Below, one piece after another: positions 21,820 to 34,499 of a DNA stretch of 64,000 bases (position 1 is the stretch's first letter; the number at the start of each line of letters is the position of its first letter). A program made the translations under genes and the position numbers. A model generated the notes under the pieces. That model saw nothing but the letters and a program-made list of their open reading frames with translations. It did not search any database and was not told where the DNA came from. Source of the stretch: Ctenosaura bakeri (Eukaryota > Chordata > Lepidosauria > Squamata > Iguanidae); the NCBI GenBank assembly GCA_948474755.1, contig CAOLHI010000255.1:248001-312000 (forward strand), given 5' to 3'.

Positions 21820-23882
21820 TGGCAGGAGGTAGTAGGTGAATCAATATCAGTGGAGAAGATATCGCCTAGGATGGTAGACAAAACAGGGTTTCACTTTTAG
21901 CATGTGTTCCCTCTCTGTCCCTGGAGGAAAATTTGGAGAGACCAGGAAGGAGCTGATGGACACAGGGGTAGTAAAACAAAAACAAAAAAAAGAGAAGAAA
22001 GAAATCTAGGAAAGGGTGGTCAACATTTGGTCAGGAGAGGATGGGAACAGAGAAGGGGTGGGCAGACAAGAGCAATGTTGGGAGAAAAAGAAATGCACAC
22101 CTTGGACTGGTCAGTGTGTCACCTGAGGAATTCTGGGAAAACCCAGCAATGGTAGGTTAATTTTTGGATATACCAACTACAGCAAGGATTACAAGAAATA
22201 GGAGATTAGTGAATACACTAAAACAACAACAGGGAGATAGAGGATACATTAAAATGTTTAAAACTGTGGGAAAATCAAAATAGCAAGACAAAATTAAGGA
22301 AGAATGTCAAGGTAGTGAAGTGAAGATGGAAAGACAATAGTTATATGTAGAAATGAGTGGAATGGGAGTATAATTAGGGAAATAAACCTGTGGGGGGACA
22401 TCTTTCAGGTACATACAAATTGTAGCAGACAAAAGCCCAGGGGAAGATTTCCTGCATAGTAAAAGCTTCCATGGCAACTTTCCCTAAATGCTCCTGACTG
22501 AGTGGTACCAAATTGTGACACTATAAAAAAAATCTTCATGTCACAGTTGGGAGGAGCACACAGTGTTTGTGAATGCATTTTTAATGGCAAATTAGACAGC
22601 AGTGATGCCAATAATTATATTATTCTCATCCCTCTGTCTTACATGTTATATCAATTTCCATCAGAATCTCAATGTAAATATTAGGACAATATTAAAGCTG
22701 AACTCAATTTACTTCTCCTTCATTTTAGTTATTTTCAAAATACAAATGAAAAATAATTTCTGTGTTAGTTAAGTCTAAATGCAGCTAAACACGGAAGCCT
22801 ATCAGAAGACAGATTAGGAACTGCTAGACTGTATCATCCAAAAAACAAAAAAAAGAGAAGAAGTCCCTAACATGGATGGTTTATCTGTGAGTAAACTGGA
22901 TTATCTATAGATTATCTGTGAATGAAATGAATATAGAAAAAGTTAAACAAATGAATCCAGGATTCTTTCAAATATCTCTTTCATTCCACTGGGAACCTCT
23001 TCAAACATGTGTTAGTTCAGGACTACCACCGTTTTATTATTTTAATTAATGATGGAAACGCTGGAAAACATTATCACATTTCTGTTCAAAGCCTATTTAC
23101 TATCTGCAGTCTTTAACCTGCACATGTTTATATTGGCATATAGGGAAGTGTCTAAAACTTCCAATGATATTATATTCAAAGGACATCTGAAAGACTGCCA
23201 CAAGCCATGAGTTAGCAGATAATATTATTAGAAGGTTGAGATGATTTGCCACATGTTGTGTGACATGTAAAACATTTGCAACAGCAGCAGCAGCAATAAT
23301 TACAGCTAAAATAATCTGGTGAGCAGTGAACTAAAATGAGACATCCCAGATATGTTACCATAGTAGGTGCCAATTCAAGAAATGTTTTCTAGAGTTTTCA
23401 GATTTTCAATTTCACTGTGAAAAGAAATAGAAGAAAACAGATACTCAGACATTTATTGAAGGGCTAAGAGATAGGAAATATGTCTCAGTCTTGTTTTATC
23501 ACAATTTATGAGGAATTATCAAACAAATTGCTAGATCATATCTAAAGCAAACTGAAGGTAGATGGAAAGATTAAAAATACTATTTGAATAAGAATATCAT
23601 ATAAACCTTTAAGAAATTAGCCATAGCTGAGCCACCACAGAATCCACCTATCATGTCCTTCTGGCAGCTGGAGGATCAGCAGGTACACATCTATTACTAT
23701 CACTTGCTGGGCTTGATATGAATTCTACAACATTTAAAGCCCAGGACTACCCAATTACTGGTTTCTGGTGCTGGAATGCATACGACATCTTGCAGATTTG
23801 ATCCCTAGGAATAAACATGTTCTTTGTTACCACTATGTAGGAAGGAGTTCACTCTGGGAGCACAGATGAAAGACCAAGATAG
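21820..23882. other. Non-coding interval, nothing identified
   Basis: No domain-bearing frame. A short (CAG) patch occurs near 23283. I see no repeat family I can name. Confidence 0.4.
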
Positions 23883-24789
23883 TGTTACCGCAGTTTCTGG
23901 TCCGGACTTGTGGGATACTAGATATCATTTTGATATCAATTATTTGACCTTCTATATTCCTTTTTCCTCCACGTGCTTGCGAGGCCCCCAGACAAGCTCG
24001 CATATAGGCACAGCCACTAATCGCTGAAATATTCCAAACAAACACAGGCAGGCCAGAAATAGCCAGACTGCCACTTTTAGGAGACCTCAAGGCAAGTACC
24101 TCATTAGTATGCACGCTACTTACAAAAGACTCCCTGCCCCAAGCAGGCAGTCTGACTAGCCGAATACTCAACTGTCAAGCACTCCACGTTTGCATACTGG
24201 CTACTCTATTGACAATTCTGTCTTAACTCAATCATGCAAAATACTGACCTTTCGGAGGCTTTGTCTCCAGCCTGAAACTCATTGTTATCCCTGAGAATGG
24301 ACTAGCCTATGGCCACATTTTACCCTATAAGAACCCCTGACTTTGAGCGCTTCCTCGGATCGCTCTTGGCTTCCATCCCGCCTTGCTGTCACTTCGTTCG
24401 GTGAGCCTTCCCCTCAGCTCCACATGCTGAGAAACTCCATTTCCACGAACTTCTTCTTCAGAATACCCGGGCTTCAGGACAGGTGTAGTATTTCCCATAT
24501 GAAACCTCCTCTCAAAAACCCTCTATCCCACTCCAACCTTTATTTCTATAGTTCTCTGTGTGGGTGTGTTGCATACATGTGTTTGGCTGTATATTAATAA
24601 AACAACAATTATTATTTACTTCTGCTTGCTCCTTGACTCGGCCTGACCCCGTAGACATTGGGTAAAAGATCTCGCTACCTTGCCCTGCCTCTCGTATTGC
24701 TAGCTTGTGCTCTTTTGACTAATTCCCAACTTTGTAATTTGGAGTGCACTTAGGTGTCCCTCACAGGACCCCCAGAAATCAGGGTAACA
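23883..24789 (+). mobile_element. Solo LTR 2
   Basis: A 907-bp copy of the same LTR family: TGTTACCG start, paired GATATCA motifs at 23921-23938, TATAAGAA near 24326, AATAAA at 24596-24601, and a GACCCCCAGAAATCAGGGTAACA-type end. The flanks ATAG and ATAT match at three of four bases, consistent with a decayed 4-bp duplication. It has no internal retroviral region. Confidence 0.85.
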
Positions 24790-25971
24790 ATATTTTCTCA
24801 AAGCCTTCTATGAGCTAAGTCTACATATTCCAGGGTAACAGCTGGCTGGAAATTATTCTTAGATTGCTATACTTCAGAATGAATATCAATGAACTTATTA
24901 AAGCTTACTACATGATCATTCAAACTCATGACTGCCCCATGTTCTCATTGTTCTCAGATCTGTAAAATCTGGGAAGTGGAGCTGCACTTGCCTTGGAGGG
25001 AATGGGAAGCAACAGATGAGAGGTGTCAATTTCCTCAGAAACAATATGTGCCATTTTCAAGGTGGACAGCATCACTTTCCACTATGTCCAGAAATGAAGA
25101 GCCTATACTGTTTCTAGTTCTAACCCTGGCCCTCTGTGCTTGAAAGATGATTTGCATAAGGCACACACATGTGCAGACATAAATGCCAAACCTGACTTTC
25201 TAGACCATAAAACATAAATGTTCCTGCCTCATCAGAGGTGGAGCCAACAGCATAACTATGCTAGCCAGCCATTATGAAATTCCAATAAACATTTGAACCT
25301 AGTGAAATTAGTAACAATCAGCAAGAAGTCTTAACCCTGTGCTCTGTCCAAAGCTTTGGTCAGTTCTGCTGGTTCTAGCTTGATTCTGCTTTGAAAGCTA
25401 AACCCATTTGAGAATGTGCTTTGTCAATGTTTAACTTTATACCTGGGGAAACGTGGAGAAATATGACCTTATATGTTTTGGTATATTTTCCACACACCAA
25501 TACAGGACAGTCTTTCCAGTTTCCAGGACAACTCAAGACTAACTATGACAAATGAGACAGGCCAGAACTAGCCAACCTATATATGGTAAGTTTGGAGAGA
25601 GAGATTATTTCCACTACCAGCCTTTATAAAAAGAATATGGGGGTAAATACAGATATAATGATGATGTGGACAGGAAGTCAACAGGTTTTGGGGAAAAAAA
25701 TTAAGTGGGTCAGTTCTATAAATAACATTTAGTTTGATACTCACTATCTATTAGCAAAGAAGGAACAAATCTATGTACCTCTCTGTATAAAAACCCTACT
25801 GACTGAACTACTTATTTAATACTTATTTATTTAAAATTCACACCCAAAATTTTTGAGAGATAGTCTACCATATGGTCAATTTGGGAGAATTAAAAGAAAG
25901 GGAAGAAGACTTTTTAGATGAATCAAGGTCACTCAGCTGCCAGCTACAGGACAGAGATTATCTGAAGTATG
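24790..25971. other. Non-coding interval, nothing identified
   Basis: No gene or nameable repeat seen. Confidence 0.4.
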
Positions 25972-25973
25972 TA

Positions 25974-26312
25974 CAGTAGGCCCCGCACATTCGTGAGGGA
26001 GAAGATAGGGACAGAGAACCCTCACAAATGTGAAAAAATCACAAATAATTTCTGTGGCCCCTCCCTCCATGCTCCTGCCTGCTGCCAGCCTGTGCCAGCT
26101 GCGGTCCAGGGCATGCAGGGAATCTGCAATAGCCCACACGGGCAGAGGCCCCAGGGTATGAAGGGAACTGGTGATTGCCCACCCTGGACGATCCTGTGGG
26201 CCTCCTCCAGAAGGCCAGGGAATGGGAGGGGGAGAATGGGGGGGGGCAAGTAGGCACTTCACGAATAATCAAATCTGCAAAAGTGAAATTTGTGAATGTG
26301 GAGGGCCTACTG
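25974..26312. mobile_element. Mariner/Tigger-like MITE with TA duplication
   Basis: The 339-bp element starts CAGTAGGCCC and ends GGGCCTACTG, a perfect 10-bp terminal inverted repeat, extended imperfectly by CGCACATTCGTGA against TTTGTGAATGTGG. TA lies on both sides (25972-25973 and 26313-26314), the Tc1/mariner target duplication. The interior is non-coding and GC-rich. Confidence 0.8.
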
Positions 26313-26699
26313 TAATTAGCAATATCTTCAACAGGGCTGCACAGACAACACACAATGATCTTTTCAAAAAAAATAGGAAAGGAAAACCAGTTCCAGAATA
26401 AACTGAGCTTTGACTTATGACTGCATAAACCAAAAAGTGCAAAACAGTATTAGAAAATAAAGCCCAAAACAATTTTCAACTTGTAGCACTCCATATGTGG
26501 TTTATGCCATTAGGTATCCGTGCAATAAATTAACATAAAAAAGTGTATATAAGAGAACACCTTATTAATATTAGGAACACAAGATCTGGTGCCTCTTTGA
26601 TTGGTGGATCATATTCTAGAACATGATCATTCCTTTAAAGATCTGCATTTTGGTGTGTTTGAGAAACTTTTTTCCCCCACAATAAGAGAGGAGGAGAGA

Positions 26700-26958
26700 G
26701 GAGGGAGTGGGCTTGTTTTCTGTTACTCCAGAGACTACATAAGGAGCAGTGGATTCAAACTACAGGAAAAGAGATACCACCTAAACCACAGTAAGAAGTT
26801 CCTGATGGTCAGAGCTATTTGGCAGTGGAATATGCTCGTTCTTTGGAGATTTTTAAGCAGAGGCTGGATGGCCATCTGTTGGGAGTGCTTTGATGGGGAT
26901 TCCTACATGGCAGGGGCTTGGCCCCTGTGGTCTCTTCCATTATTCTATGATTCTCTGA
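26700..26958 (+). mobile_element. CR1 LINE, 3'-end fragment
   Basis: A sense-strand CR1 terminal region: ACTACAGGAAAAGAGATACC, the TTTTTAAGCAGAGGCTGGATGG block, the CTACATGGCAGGGG block, and a closing ATTCTATGATTCT. It is truncated and non-coding. Confidence 0.8.
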
Positions 26959-26959
26959 C

Positions 26960-27505
26960 CCTGCTTAAAAAAGAAATGGATTGGACATTGAAACTTGGCA
27001 TGTTAGCTTCCCATGGTTTAAGTGCAGACATGGTAGGCATATCTCCTCACTTTCCATCTGCTGTAGAATTATTTTGAGAAGGATGTCCTTGGTACACACT
27101 GGAAAAAAAACGAAACATTATAATGCTGTGTCTCCTACTTTTCAAACTATCAGTTGCTCGGCACAAGATCAGAAAACACTCTTTTTGGAATCCCTGAACA
27201 TTTTGAAGTTGCATCATAAGTTACATTTTTTTTCTGTATAAATTTATCAGGGTTAAAAAGTGGTTTTAAAACTGAGACATTTTACATATATTTTTATGTA
27301 AGATATACGTACATAAAATTGATAGAGCAAATTGTAACTTGTCTCCTGATTTTTGTTGTACATGTATTATCCCTTTTCTTTCTTTTATTTTTTAACAGCC
27401 CCTGAAAAAGGCTGTTAAATATTACAAGGTCAAAACATGTTGGGTTCATTGGCAAAAAATAAAATCGTATTTTTCAATAACCTGAGACTTTGTTTCTTCT
27501 CTATA
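26960..27505. other. Non-coding interval, nothing firmly identified
   Basis: A CCCTGAAAAAGGCTGTTAAAT segment near 27400 followed by AAACATGTTGGGT resembles a motif seen in several vertebrate repeats, but I cannot name the family. Confidence 0.3.
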
Positions 27506-27507
27506 GA

Positions 27508-27670
27508 GTGGCTCCTCCACTTTCATGAGGGTTCAGGGTACAGAACCCTTGCAAAAGTGGAAAAACTTTGAATAACTTCTCTCTCCATGATCTCTCTGCT
27601 ATTCCCTTCTAGGACTCCCCTCTTACATTCCCTTGCCTTTCGAGTGCCAGAGCTGGAGGCAAGGGAATAG
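27508..27670. mobile_element. Partial copy of the 25974-type mariner-like MITE
   Basis: The stretch CACTTTCATGAGGG...ACAGAACCC...GCAAAAGTGGAAAAA...AATAACTTCT follows 25985-26060 in order. The right terminal repeat is not seen. Confidence 0.5.
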
Positions 27671-27935
27671 GAGGGGAGATCTCCAGAGGGGAGAAGGAAG
27701 GTGCATGCATGCTTCCCCCATCCCCATTTCCTTGACATTTGTCTGGGTGCTTGCCTTCCTTCTCTGCACCTGACAAAATGCAAGGGAATCGTTGTGTTCA
27801 GGGCAGAGCAGACAATTAATCAACAAGAGGCAGAGCAGGGCTTACTCACAAGACAAGAGCAGGGAAATATCCAAACAGAATTCAGGTTCCAGAGCAAACA
27901 ATGTATAAGCAAAAAGTGACAAGGTCTGATGGTTA

Positions 27936-28192
27936 GGTGTACCGTAGCCTCACTAATACACTAATACCCTAGGCCTTGGTATCTGCTACGGTTTAGTTCC
28001 AATACCCCCTGTGGATACCAAAGTTTGTAGCTGCTCAAGTCCCATTATGTACAATGGTGCAGCAAAATGGCACCTCTTTCAATGGAAAAAATGAAAGTTT
28101 GCTTTTTGGATTTTTTTTTAATATTCTCAAGCCATGGTTGTTTGAATCCATAGTTACAGAATCTATAGATATAGAGGGCTGAGTGTAATGGC
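27936..28192. mobile_element. Tigger-like MITE
   Basis: The left part (CTTGGTATCTGCTACGGTTT, then CCCCTGTGGATACC) and the right part (ATAGATATAGAGGGCTGAGTG) resemble the ends of Tigger-type non-autonomous elements. Boundaries are approximate, and a small TAATAC/CACTAATAC duplication disturbs the left end. Confidence 0.5.
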
Positions 28193-28194
28193 TT

Positions 28195-29610
28195 CTTGAT
28201 GGCTTGTAATCCATCTCTATGTGGGATGTTAGTACAAAGTGCCTCTTCATTTATGGTGACTAAAACAGGAGAATGTGGATAGACTATACTACCCTCAGGA
28301 AGCCTGTATATCTCTCATGTAACTTAAGAGTACTGATGGCATACGGGCTGGGGAGGACACAGGCAGCCAATGAACTTGAGCCAGGTATCAGCAGTGGCTC
28401 ACAATACAGAGAGGTTCCAGAGCAGTGGCTCACTGAAAACTGCTGGAACAGAATGGGGCATTATCTTTTCATTCCAGAAGACAGAAGATAGGTCCTTAGT
28501 AGAAAACTGTCTCAAAACATTTGCTTCCTGAGATGGAATAAACAGTTGGTACACTCTTCCTCTCCCTATGACAATGTAAAGAATACCCAAGCCTGACCAG
28601 TTTATTCTGGCAAGTGAGCAGAACCCCCAACAATTACTAATTAATAATAAATTACAGCTTGCTGCCCTGTGATTTGCTGCCTCCCTCTGTGAAACGTTAA
28701 GAATCAGCCCTGGTCAGACCCACATTCATCTGACAAGTACAGCAGGCTGCACTTCAGCAGGTGGCAGAGAGCTATCATTTTTCCGCCAGCTCTCATCCTA
28801 CCTTCTGGCTTCTGGTCACTTTTCTGGGATTAGTTGTCAGCAGCATTTAAAGAGAAGGAGCTGAGCCCAGGGTGTCATTGCTAACAGTCTGAGAGTTTGT
28901 TAAATATCATGCAGAATTAAGCAAAAACCAGTCCAAGGGCTTTATTCAAATTGAGATACTTGAATGGGAGTAGGGCTGCAGCCGTTGTGTATCAAATATT
29001 TGTATTTCTCAGATCAACAAATGTTACCTTTTGTTTGGGCATGCAGTCAGTAGCCTTCATATAGATTATGTAAATATGAATACAGCATGGTTGCTTTAAT
29101 GTAAATGTTCCACATTCTGATTAATAATTTATCCACAGGAAATAAATTATTAACATCTTAAGCATCCTTACTTCAGGGCATTAATAAAAGGAATATTAAA
29201 TCTTTTCAATCATAAACAATTAGATTCTTCTAATTTGTGCTTTGCACAGAAGACAGAAAGCAGTCCTACAAGCAAACATGGCATTTTTTTAATCCCCTCC
29301 TTGGATAATTACTATAATTTTGCAATTATCAAACATAACATTGTCAAATCCTCCTCTGGTGACCCAAAATAAATGTTGGGGTAATTTAGCAACCCTCTCC
29401 TACAATTTCTAGATGAAAGTCTATGGCTATCTACTGGCCTTGCAATGTCAATATATACAAAGATCCTGAAATTTCTTTCCTTGTCATCACAGAAAATGAC
29501 CATGATTTGCAAGAATTCAGGCAGCAATTCCATATGTAGCTACCTGGGCATAAGTTCCACTGAGGTCAATCAGGCTTATTTCTGAGTAGACATGTATAGG
29601 ATTATTTTGT
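28195..29610. other. Non-coding interval, nothing identified
   Basis: No gene or nameable repeat seen. Confidence 0.4.
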
Positions 29611-29611
29611 T

Positions 29612-29884
29612 ATTGAGACTCAACAACAACAACAATAATAATAACAATAGTAAAAAATATGCCTTCAAGTCATTTCTGACTTATGGCAACCCTAAGGGGA
29701 ATCTATCACGGGGCTTTTTTGGCAGAATTTGTTCAGAGGGGATTTGTCGTTGCCTTTCTTGGAAGCTGAGGGAGTGTGACTCGCCCAAGGTCACCCAGTG
29801 GATTTCTTTGCTAAGTGGGGGTTTGAACCTTGGTCTCCAAGAGTCCTAGTCCAACACTCAAACCACCACATCAGGCTGGCTCTG
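29612..29884 (-). mobile_element. tRNA-headed SINE, near full length
   Basis: Read on the minus strand it starts with a tRNA-like head (GAGCCAGCCTGATGTGGTGG, then a GGTTCAAACC B-box-like segment). A core with the TGACCTTGGGCGAGTC motif follows, then a TTGCCATAAGTCAGAAATGAC tail and a (TTG)n-type end, seen on the plus strand as CAACAACAACAATAATAATAA at 29621. Related copies lie at 51200 and 61321. Confidence 0.75.
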
Positions 29885-30420
29885 AGATTGTCATGCATCT
29901 CCATATTCCTTTTGACCAGGCATAATATATTTGAAAGATTCTGCCTAAATAAGTCAACTGAATATTCATGCATGTTTTGTAATATAACTAGGAAATTTAC
30001 TCATCATTTCTTGGACTAATATTGAAGACTTAAGTTATGATTCAAAGGAAATAAACATTTGCACAATAGCACCTACAATCCATAACATTTCACATCCATG
30101 CAAAATGCATCCCAAAGAACAATTTTTCCAGAATAAGCTGAAGGTTCTTCATCAATCTTGAACTTGCACAAAAATATTTACAAGATCAGCCTAAGCACAA
30201 ATATGGACATCGGTTCATAAATATGCATTCTAGTGCAACAAGAGTGGAAATATGCATTCTAGTGCAACAAGAGTGGAAGTCTGAGGTGTTTGTTCAGGAG
30301 ATACCCAAAGTACTTGCTGGATAAGGTCCAATACTTTACTAGAGTCTTTGCTTTGGTCTGACAACACGTACAGTTGATGATTCCTTCATCATGCATGTGG
30401 ATTCATTCGGACAAACACTT
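29885..30420. other. Non-coding interval with a 29-bp tandem duplication
   Basis: Otherwise unassigned. The exact duplication is at 30219-30276. Confidence 0.4.
30219..30276. repeat. Exact 29-bp tandem duplication
   Basis: Two identical units (30219-30247 and 30248-30276), each starting AAATATGCATTCTAG, sit head to tail in single-copy-looking DNA. Confidence 0.95.
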
Positions 30421-30421
30421 T

Positions 30422-30540
30422 ACAGTACATTGGACCCTTGGTATTTGTTAGGGTTTGGTTCCAAGATCCCCAGGGATAAGCCATGGCCAGTTGAATCCAG
30501 GGATACAGTACGCATGGATACAGAGTGTTGACTGTGTATC
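30422..30540. mobile_element. Short Tigger-like MITE
   Basis: Starts TACAGTACATTGGACCCTTGG, continues with a TTAGGGTTTGGTTCC segment like the 27936 element, and ends GTTGACTGTGTA. It looks internally deleted; the ends are roughly inverted. Confidence 0.5.
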
Positions 30541-31885
30541 AAAAGTCCATTGACTAAAAATCAACTTTGTTCTCACTGTTATTACATTTCTAAGGTATAA
30601 AAGCAGTAATAATTGTGCCTACAGAATCATCTGTTCATAATGATGTTATTTCTGATAGAACCACTATGTTCAGCATATATAATACCACATATGAATGTAA
30701 GAAGCCAGATTTATATTCATAATCATGTGCCTATATAACTTTTCCCAAGTACCTTTTGAGAAATCACTGATTATGCTAAATTCTTGAGAAGTAAAATAAG
30801 ATGAATGGACTTAAAGCACTGAAGAGATAGAGTTAATAAAGAGAAAAAAAGAATACCTATATGCAATGTATATAGATTATTCTTTGGGTGGCATGAAATT
30901 AAGCATCTGAAAGCAACCAACTTGTTTATTTGTTCATTCATTCAATTTATGAGCTGCCTTTCTCCTTATGTAGAACTCAAGATAGCTAAGAACAACTTCT
31001 CATGCTTTTACATTGTGTGGAAAATAGCACTGAACCAAACATCTTCTGAGAAAAACTTTCAGCCATAGTTAGTGAGATGGGGAAAGGGAGATGTAGAACC
31101 GCTCACTTGCTTTGACTTTCTTCAGTACTGCTGCTTGTCTTGGTCAATGAAGGCAATGGGAGCTTCTCTTGGCACTTGCAAATGGAAAGCTGACAAAGTT
31201 TACTTCATACATTCTTTATTATGGGTAAACAAAAATGTCTAATGGTGACAGTGCTGTTTTTGGTTTCAAAACATAATCAAAATAGGCTTTACAAAATATA
31301 GGCATAAAGCAATTTTAGAAAAGGGGTGTGGATAACTGATAGGAGTTGGGAGTTGTACTGGCCCATGCATTCTTGAAAGCTGCACCCTTCCATTGTACTC
31401 CCTGTCCACTTAGATTTTGTTTTTTAATCTATCTATCTATATCTATCTATTTTTTAAAAAATCAAAACTATACTTCTAGGGGAACTGATTTCTTTTTTTT
31501 TTTAAGCCCTCATCTGGATCTAAAACAGAAATTCCTCCCACTCCTCAGGGGGTATTGTTGGATGTTTCGATTTAAATATTTGGGGGCAATGGGAAAATAT
31601 TGGGGGTCCCCCTAAAGACATCCTTTGGGCACTACATGGAGGCTGTGGGTCATATTTTCTTCACCTCTGCTTTACAACATTGATATAAAAGTTAAAAACA
31701 GATGATATTTTTCTACATGCACACGAAATTCACAGACTTCTGTTTGATACTGTGCCCAGAATTCAGATGTAGAACAAGGAGGTCTCAGTTCAAATTCCTT
31801 CTCAGTCTTGAAGCTCATCTAGGGCCAGTCACTCTGTATGTCTAAACTATTTTTCAATTTTGCAGTTGTAAGATAAAAGGGGAGA
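30541..31885. other. Non-coding interval, nothing identified
   Basis: A short (ATCT)n tract lies near 31428-31449. No gene recognised. Confidence 0.4.
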
Positions 31886-31887
31886 GC

Positions 31888-32660
31888 ATTTACTTACTTA
31901 TTTACTGAATTTATATCCTGTCTTTCTCCCAATAATTAAAATAGTTTTTAAAAGATCCAGTTAAAACATTAATTTACAAAAATTAAGAAGAAATAAATAA
32001 CAATACTATTAAAAATGTGATTAAAAACAAATAAAAACACTTAATGCATATTTAAAACAGAGTTTCAATAAAAATGTAAAATATAGCACATCACTGTACA
32101 CACACACTCTATTGCTCCATAATTAAAATTCAAATGCTTGCCTGAATAAAAACGTATTTGCCTGCTGCCAGAAAGCGAGCTGGGAGAAGGCCAGACTGAC
32201 ATCCTGTAGAAGGGAATTCCACAGCCTGGAAGCAATCATGGAGAAGACTCTCTCCTAAGTCCCAATTGTACCTTCAAAGTTGGTGGGACTGACAGAAAGC
32301 TCTCCCCTGGCAGATCTTAAAGCTCATACTGTCTTGTATAAGGAGATACGGTCATTCAGACAATCTAGACCCAAGTCATACAAGGCTTCAGTGGAACATG
32401 CTTCCTTGGAGTGGAGAGGAGTCTCCTCCCTTGGAGGTTTTTAAACAGAGGCTGAATGGCCATCCCTAGAGAATGCTTTGATTGTGTATTCCTGCATGGC
32501 AGGGGTTGGAGTTGATGGCCCTTGTGGTTTCTTCTAGCTCTGTGATATGAGTACTTTGAATTCTGCCTGGAAATGGGCTGGTAGCCAATGGAGCTGTTTG
32601 AACAGGGGAGTCAAACGATTCCCGTATCAGGCCTCAGTTAACAACTTGGCCACAGCACTC
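31888..32660 (-). mobile_element. L2-like LINE 3' region, interrupted
   Basis: On the minus strand the tail reads as GGGAGAAAGACAGGATATAAAT followed by an (AAATAAGT)-type end, at plus 31888-31935. Upstream parts carry the GGAATTCCACAGCCTGGAAG block (32211) and the CCAATGGAGCTGTTTGAACAG block (32586) typical of a reptile L2-like element. A CR1 piece sits inside it (32391-32549) and solo LTR 5 starts at 32661. Confidence 0.6.
32391..32549 (+). mobile_element. CR1 3'-end fragment nested in the L2-like element
   Basis: It has the TGGAGGTTTTTAAACAGAGG block, the CTGCATGGCAGGGGTTGGA block and a short terminal GTGATATGAG. The L2-like sequence resumes on its right (TTTGAATTCTGCCTGG), so the CR1 is the younger insertion. 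Confidence 0.75.
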
Positions 32661-33530
32661 GGTTACCCTGTATGTTGGGGGTCCTAGGAGGGGCGCCCAA
32701 ATAACCAAACAACAGCACAAGATGGGGAAATTAAGCTCGAGCACTCTCTTAAGCTAATGAGAGGCAGGGTAACTTTAGCTAGGATCTTGTACCCTATGTC
32801 TATGGCTTCAGGTCAGAGAGTGTAGTCAGACAAGGTTTCAAAGTAACAACAATAACATTTATTGAGCACAAATAACATAAAAGACACCACATGCACACAG
32901 CTAACTAGAAATAGAAATGGAGAGCTTTTGGGGAATGGGTAATACGACACCTGGTCTCGTAGTCCTGGAGAGAAGACGAGGTTGCAGGGATAGAAGGCTC
33001 AGTGCGGTTCGCTGAGGGGAGTTTCCTTAGACAACCGGCAGCAAGGCGGGATGGAAGTCCAAAGTAGTCCGAGGAGGACTTGGAAAAGGGGAGCTTTTAT
33101 AGGGTGGAGTTTACCTACAGGCTATGCCATGCTCGGTGAGAACAAAGGAAATTTGGAGCTGGACAAAGGAGTTGGAAAAGGTCAGATTTTACATGATGAG
33201 TTTAGCACTAGATGACAATAGTATGGCCAGTATGTAAATGGCTCAGTATAAAGGAATGGCTCGGCTCTTGGCCATGCGTCTTTGTAAAGATTCGCCCTGA
33301 GCAAAGCTGGTTTGCAAGAAGGTTTTTCCCTAAAGCATCGGAGAGGCTTAAGTTGGCTGCCTGAATGAGGTTTGGAAATTACAACCATTAACGCCTAATA
33401 CGTGCTTGTCCGGTGGACCTCTGCAAACACGTGGAGTAGGGTGGCAGAGAAAGGTCAAGCAAAGGCCAAATTATTTGATATCAAAAGGATATCTAGTGCT
33501 CTCACCAGACATATCATAACCGTGATAACA
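32661..33530 (-). mobile_element. Solo LTR 5 (minus strand)
   Basis: An 870-bp minus-strand copy of the family. Seen on the plus strand it starts GGTTACCCTG (the terminal base is changed from T to G) and ends GATAACA. The exact 4-bp duplication ACTC lies at 32657-32660 and 33531-33534. The reversed poly-A signal TTTATT is at 32858-32863, the reversed TATA box near 33095-33102 and the GATATC pair at 33476-33493. It has no internal region. Confidence 0.88.
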
Positions 33531-33534
33531 ACTC

Positions 33535-34490
33535 TAGCACTGAAAACTTAATACCACTCTAAAAACAGGATAAAACAAATTCATAAAAATTATATTGATA
33601 AGGACAAATATTCACATTGTTGCAGAGAGCTAGTTTGATAATTATTAAATTTTTGGAAAACGTTTCACTCTTACATTAATGAAAACAACAAGGTGAATTT
33701 TGAAATAACATTTCAATATACTCCAAAGAAAGCAGTATATAATTCCCCTCGGTTCCAACTGAGAGTATATAAGCAATAATACTCCAAGTCTGAAGAGTCA
33801 CTTCTGAGTTTATTCACTGGGCATCTGTTTAATGAAGCCATCACTACACATTCTTTCCACCATGTCTGACAGGCGCAGGCACTATCGCTTAAGGAATGTG
33901 TGGGAGAAGATTGTGAGTGTCACAATGAAACACATATCATAAGTTTTCAAAAACAGGAAATACAAGTGGGAATCAACAACAGAATACCACAGTGTACTTT
34001 TAGCTGCTACCTACAGTGTTCTCAATTTGGGACCTAGGTTGCAAACACTGTGCAGTTATATTTGGGGTTTATAGAGGAAACCTTATTCTACTTTTATTTC
34101 CCATTGTGCTATATTAGTGCTAAAGAGTTCAGATTCAGAGTTGTCTGACTTAGCATTTTCTTGCCACATTGTGTTCGTGTCCATATAATACAATGAGGAA
34201 CATGTAAGAGAGACTTTTGGCTTCATAAGAGTCACCCCATTGCAGCATCTTAAAGCTTACCTACTGGGTACTTAAATTATGATGAGCTGAAGCAGATTGA
34301 TATCCTTTCTCTTTTTCATGTTTTCAACCAAGAGTTTCAACATTCTACTTCTCTATCACACAACTGTTTTCACTGATATAGTGTTAATCACCAAATCAGC
34401 TAAAGGAAGGGAGGGTGGTACATTCTGAATGAGTTGAAGATGGGAAAAATATGGGTACAGCTATTCAGAACAAAGAGCAGGGAGTAGTTT
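33535..34490. other. Non-coding interval, nothing identified
   Basis: No gene or nameable repeat seen. Confidence 0.4.
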
Positions 34491-34499
34491 GGACGTAGA

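Noticed and set aside
23833..24171. 112-aa minus-strand frame; similar frames at 38998, 50349 and 56765
   Set aside because: All lie inside solo LTRs, which do not code for protein in this family as far as can be seen.
26022..26353. Overlapping 75-109 aa frames near 26 kb
   Set aside because: They sit in the GC-rich interior of the mariner-like MITE.
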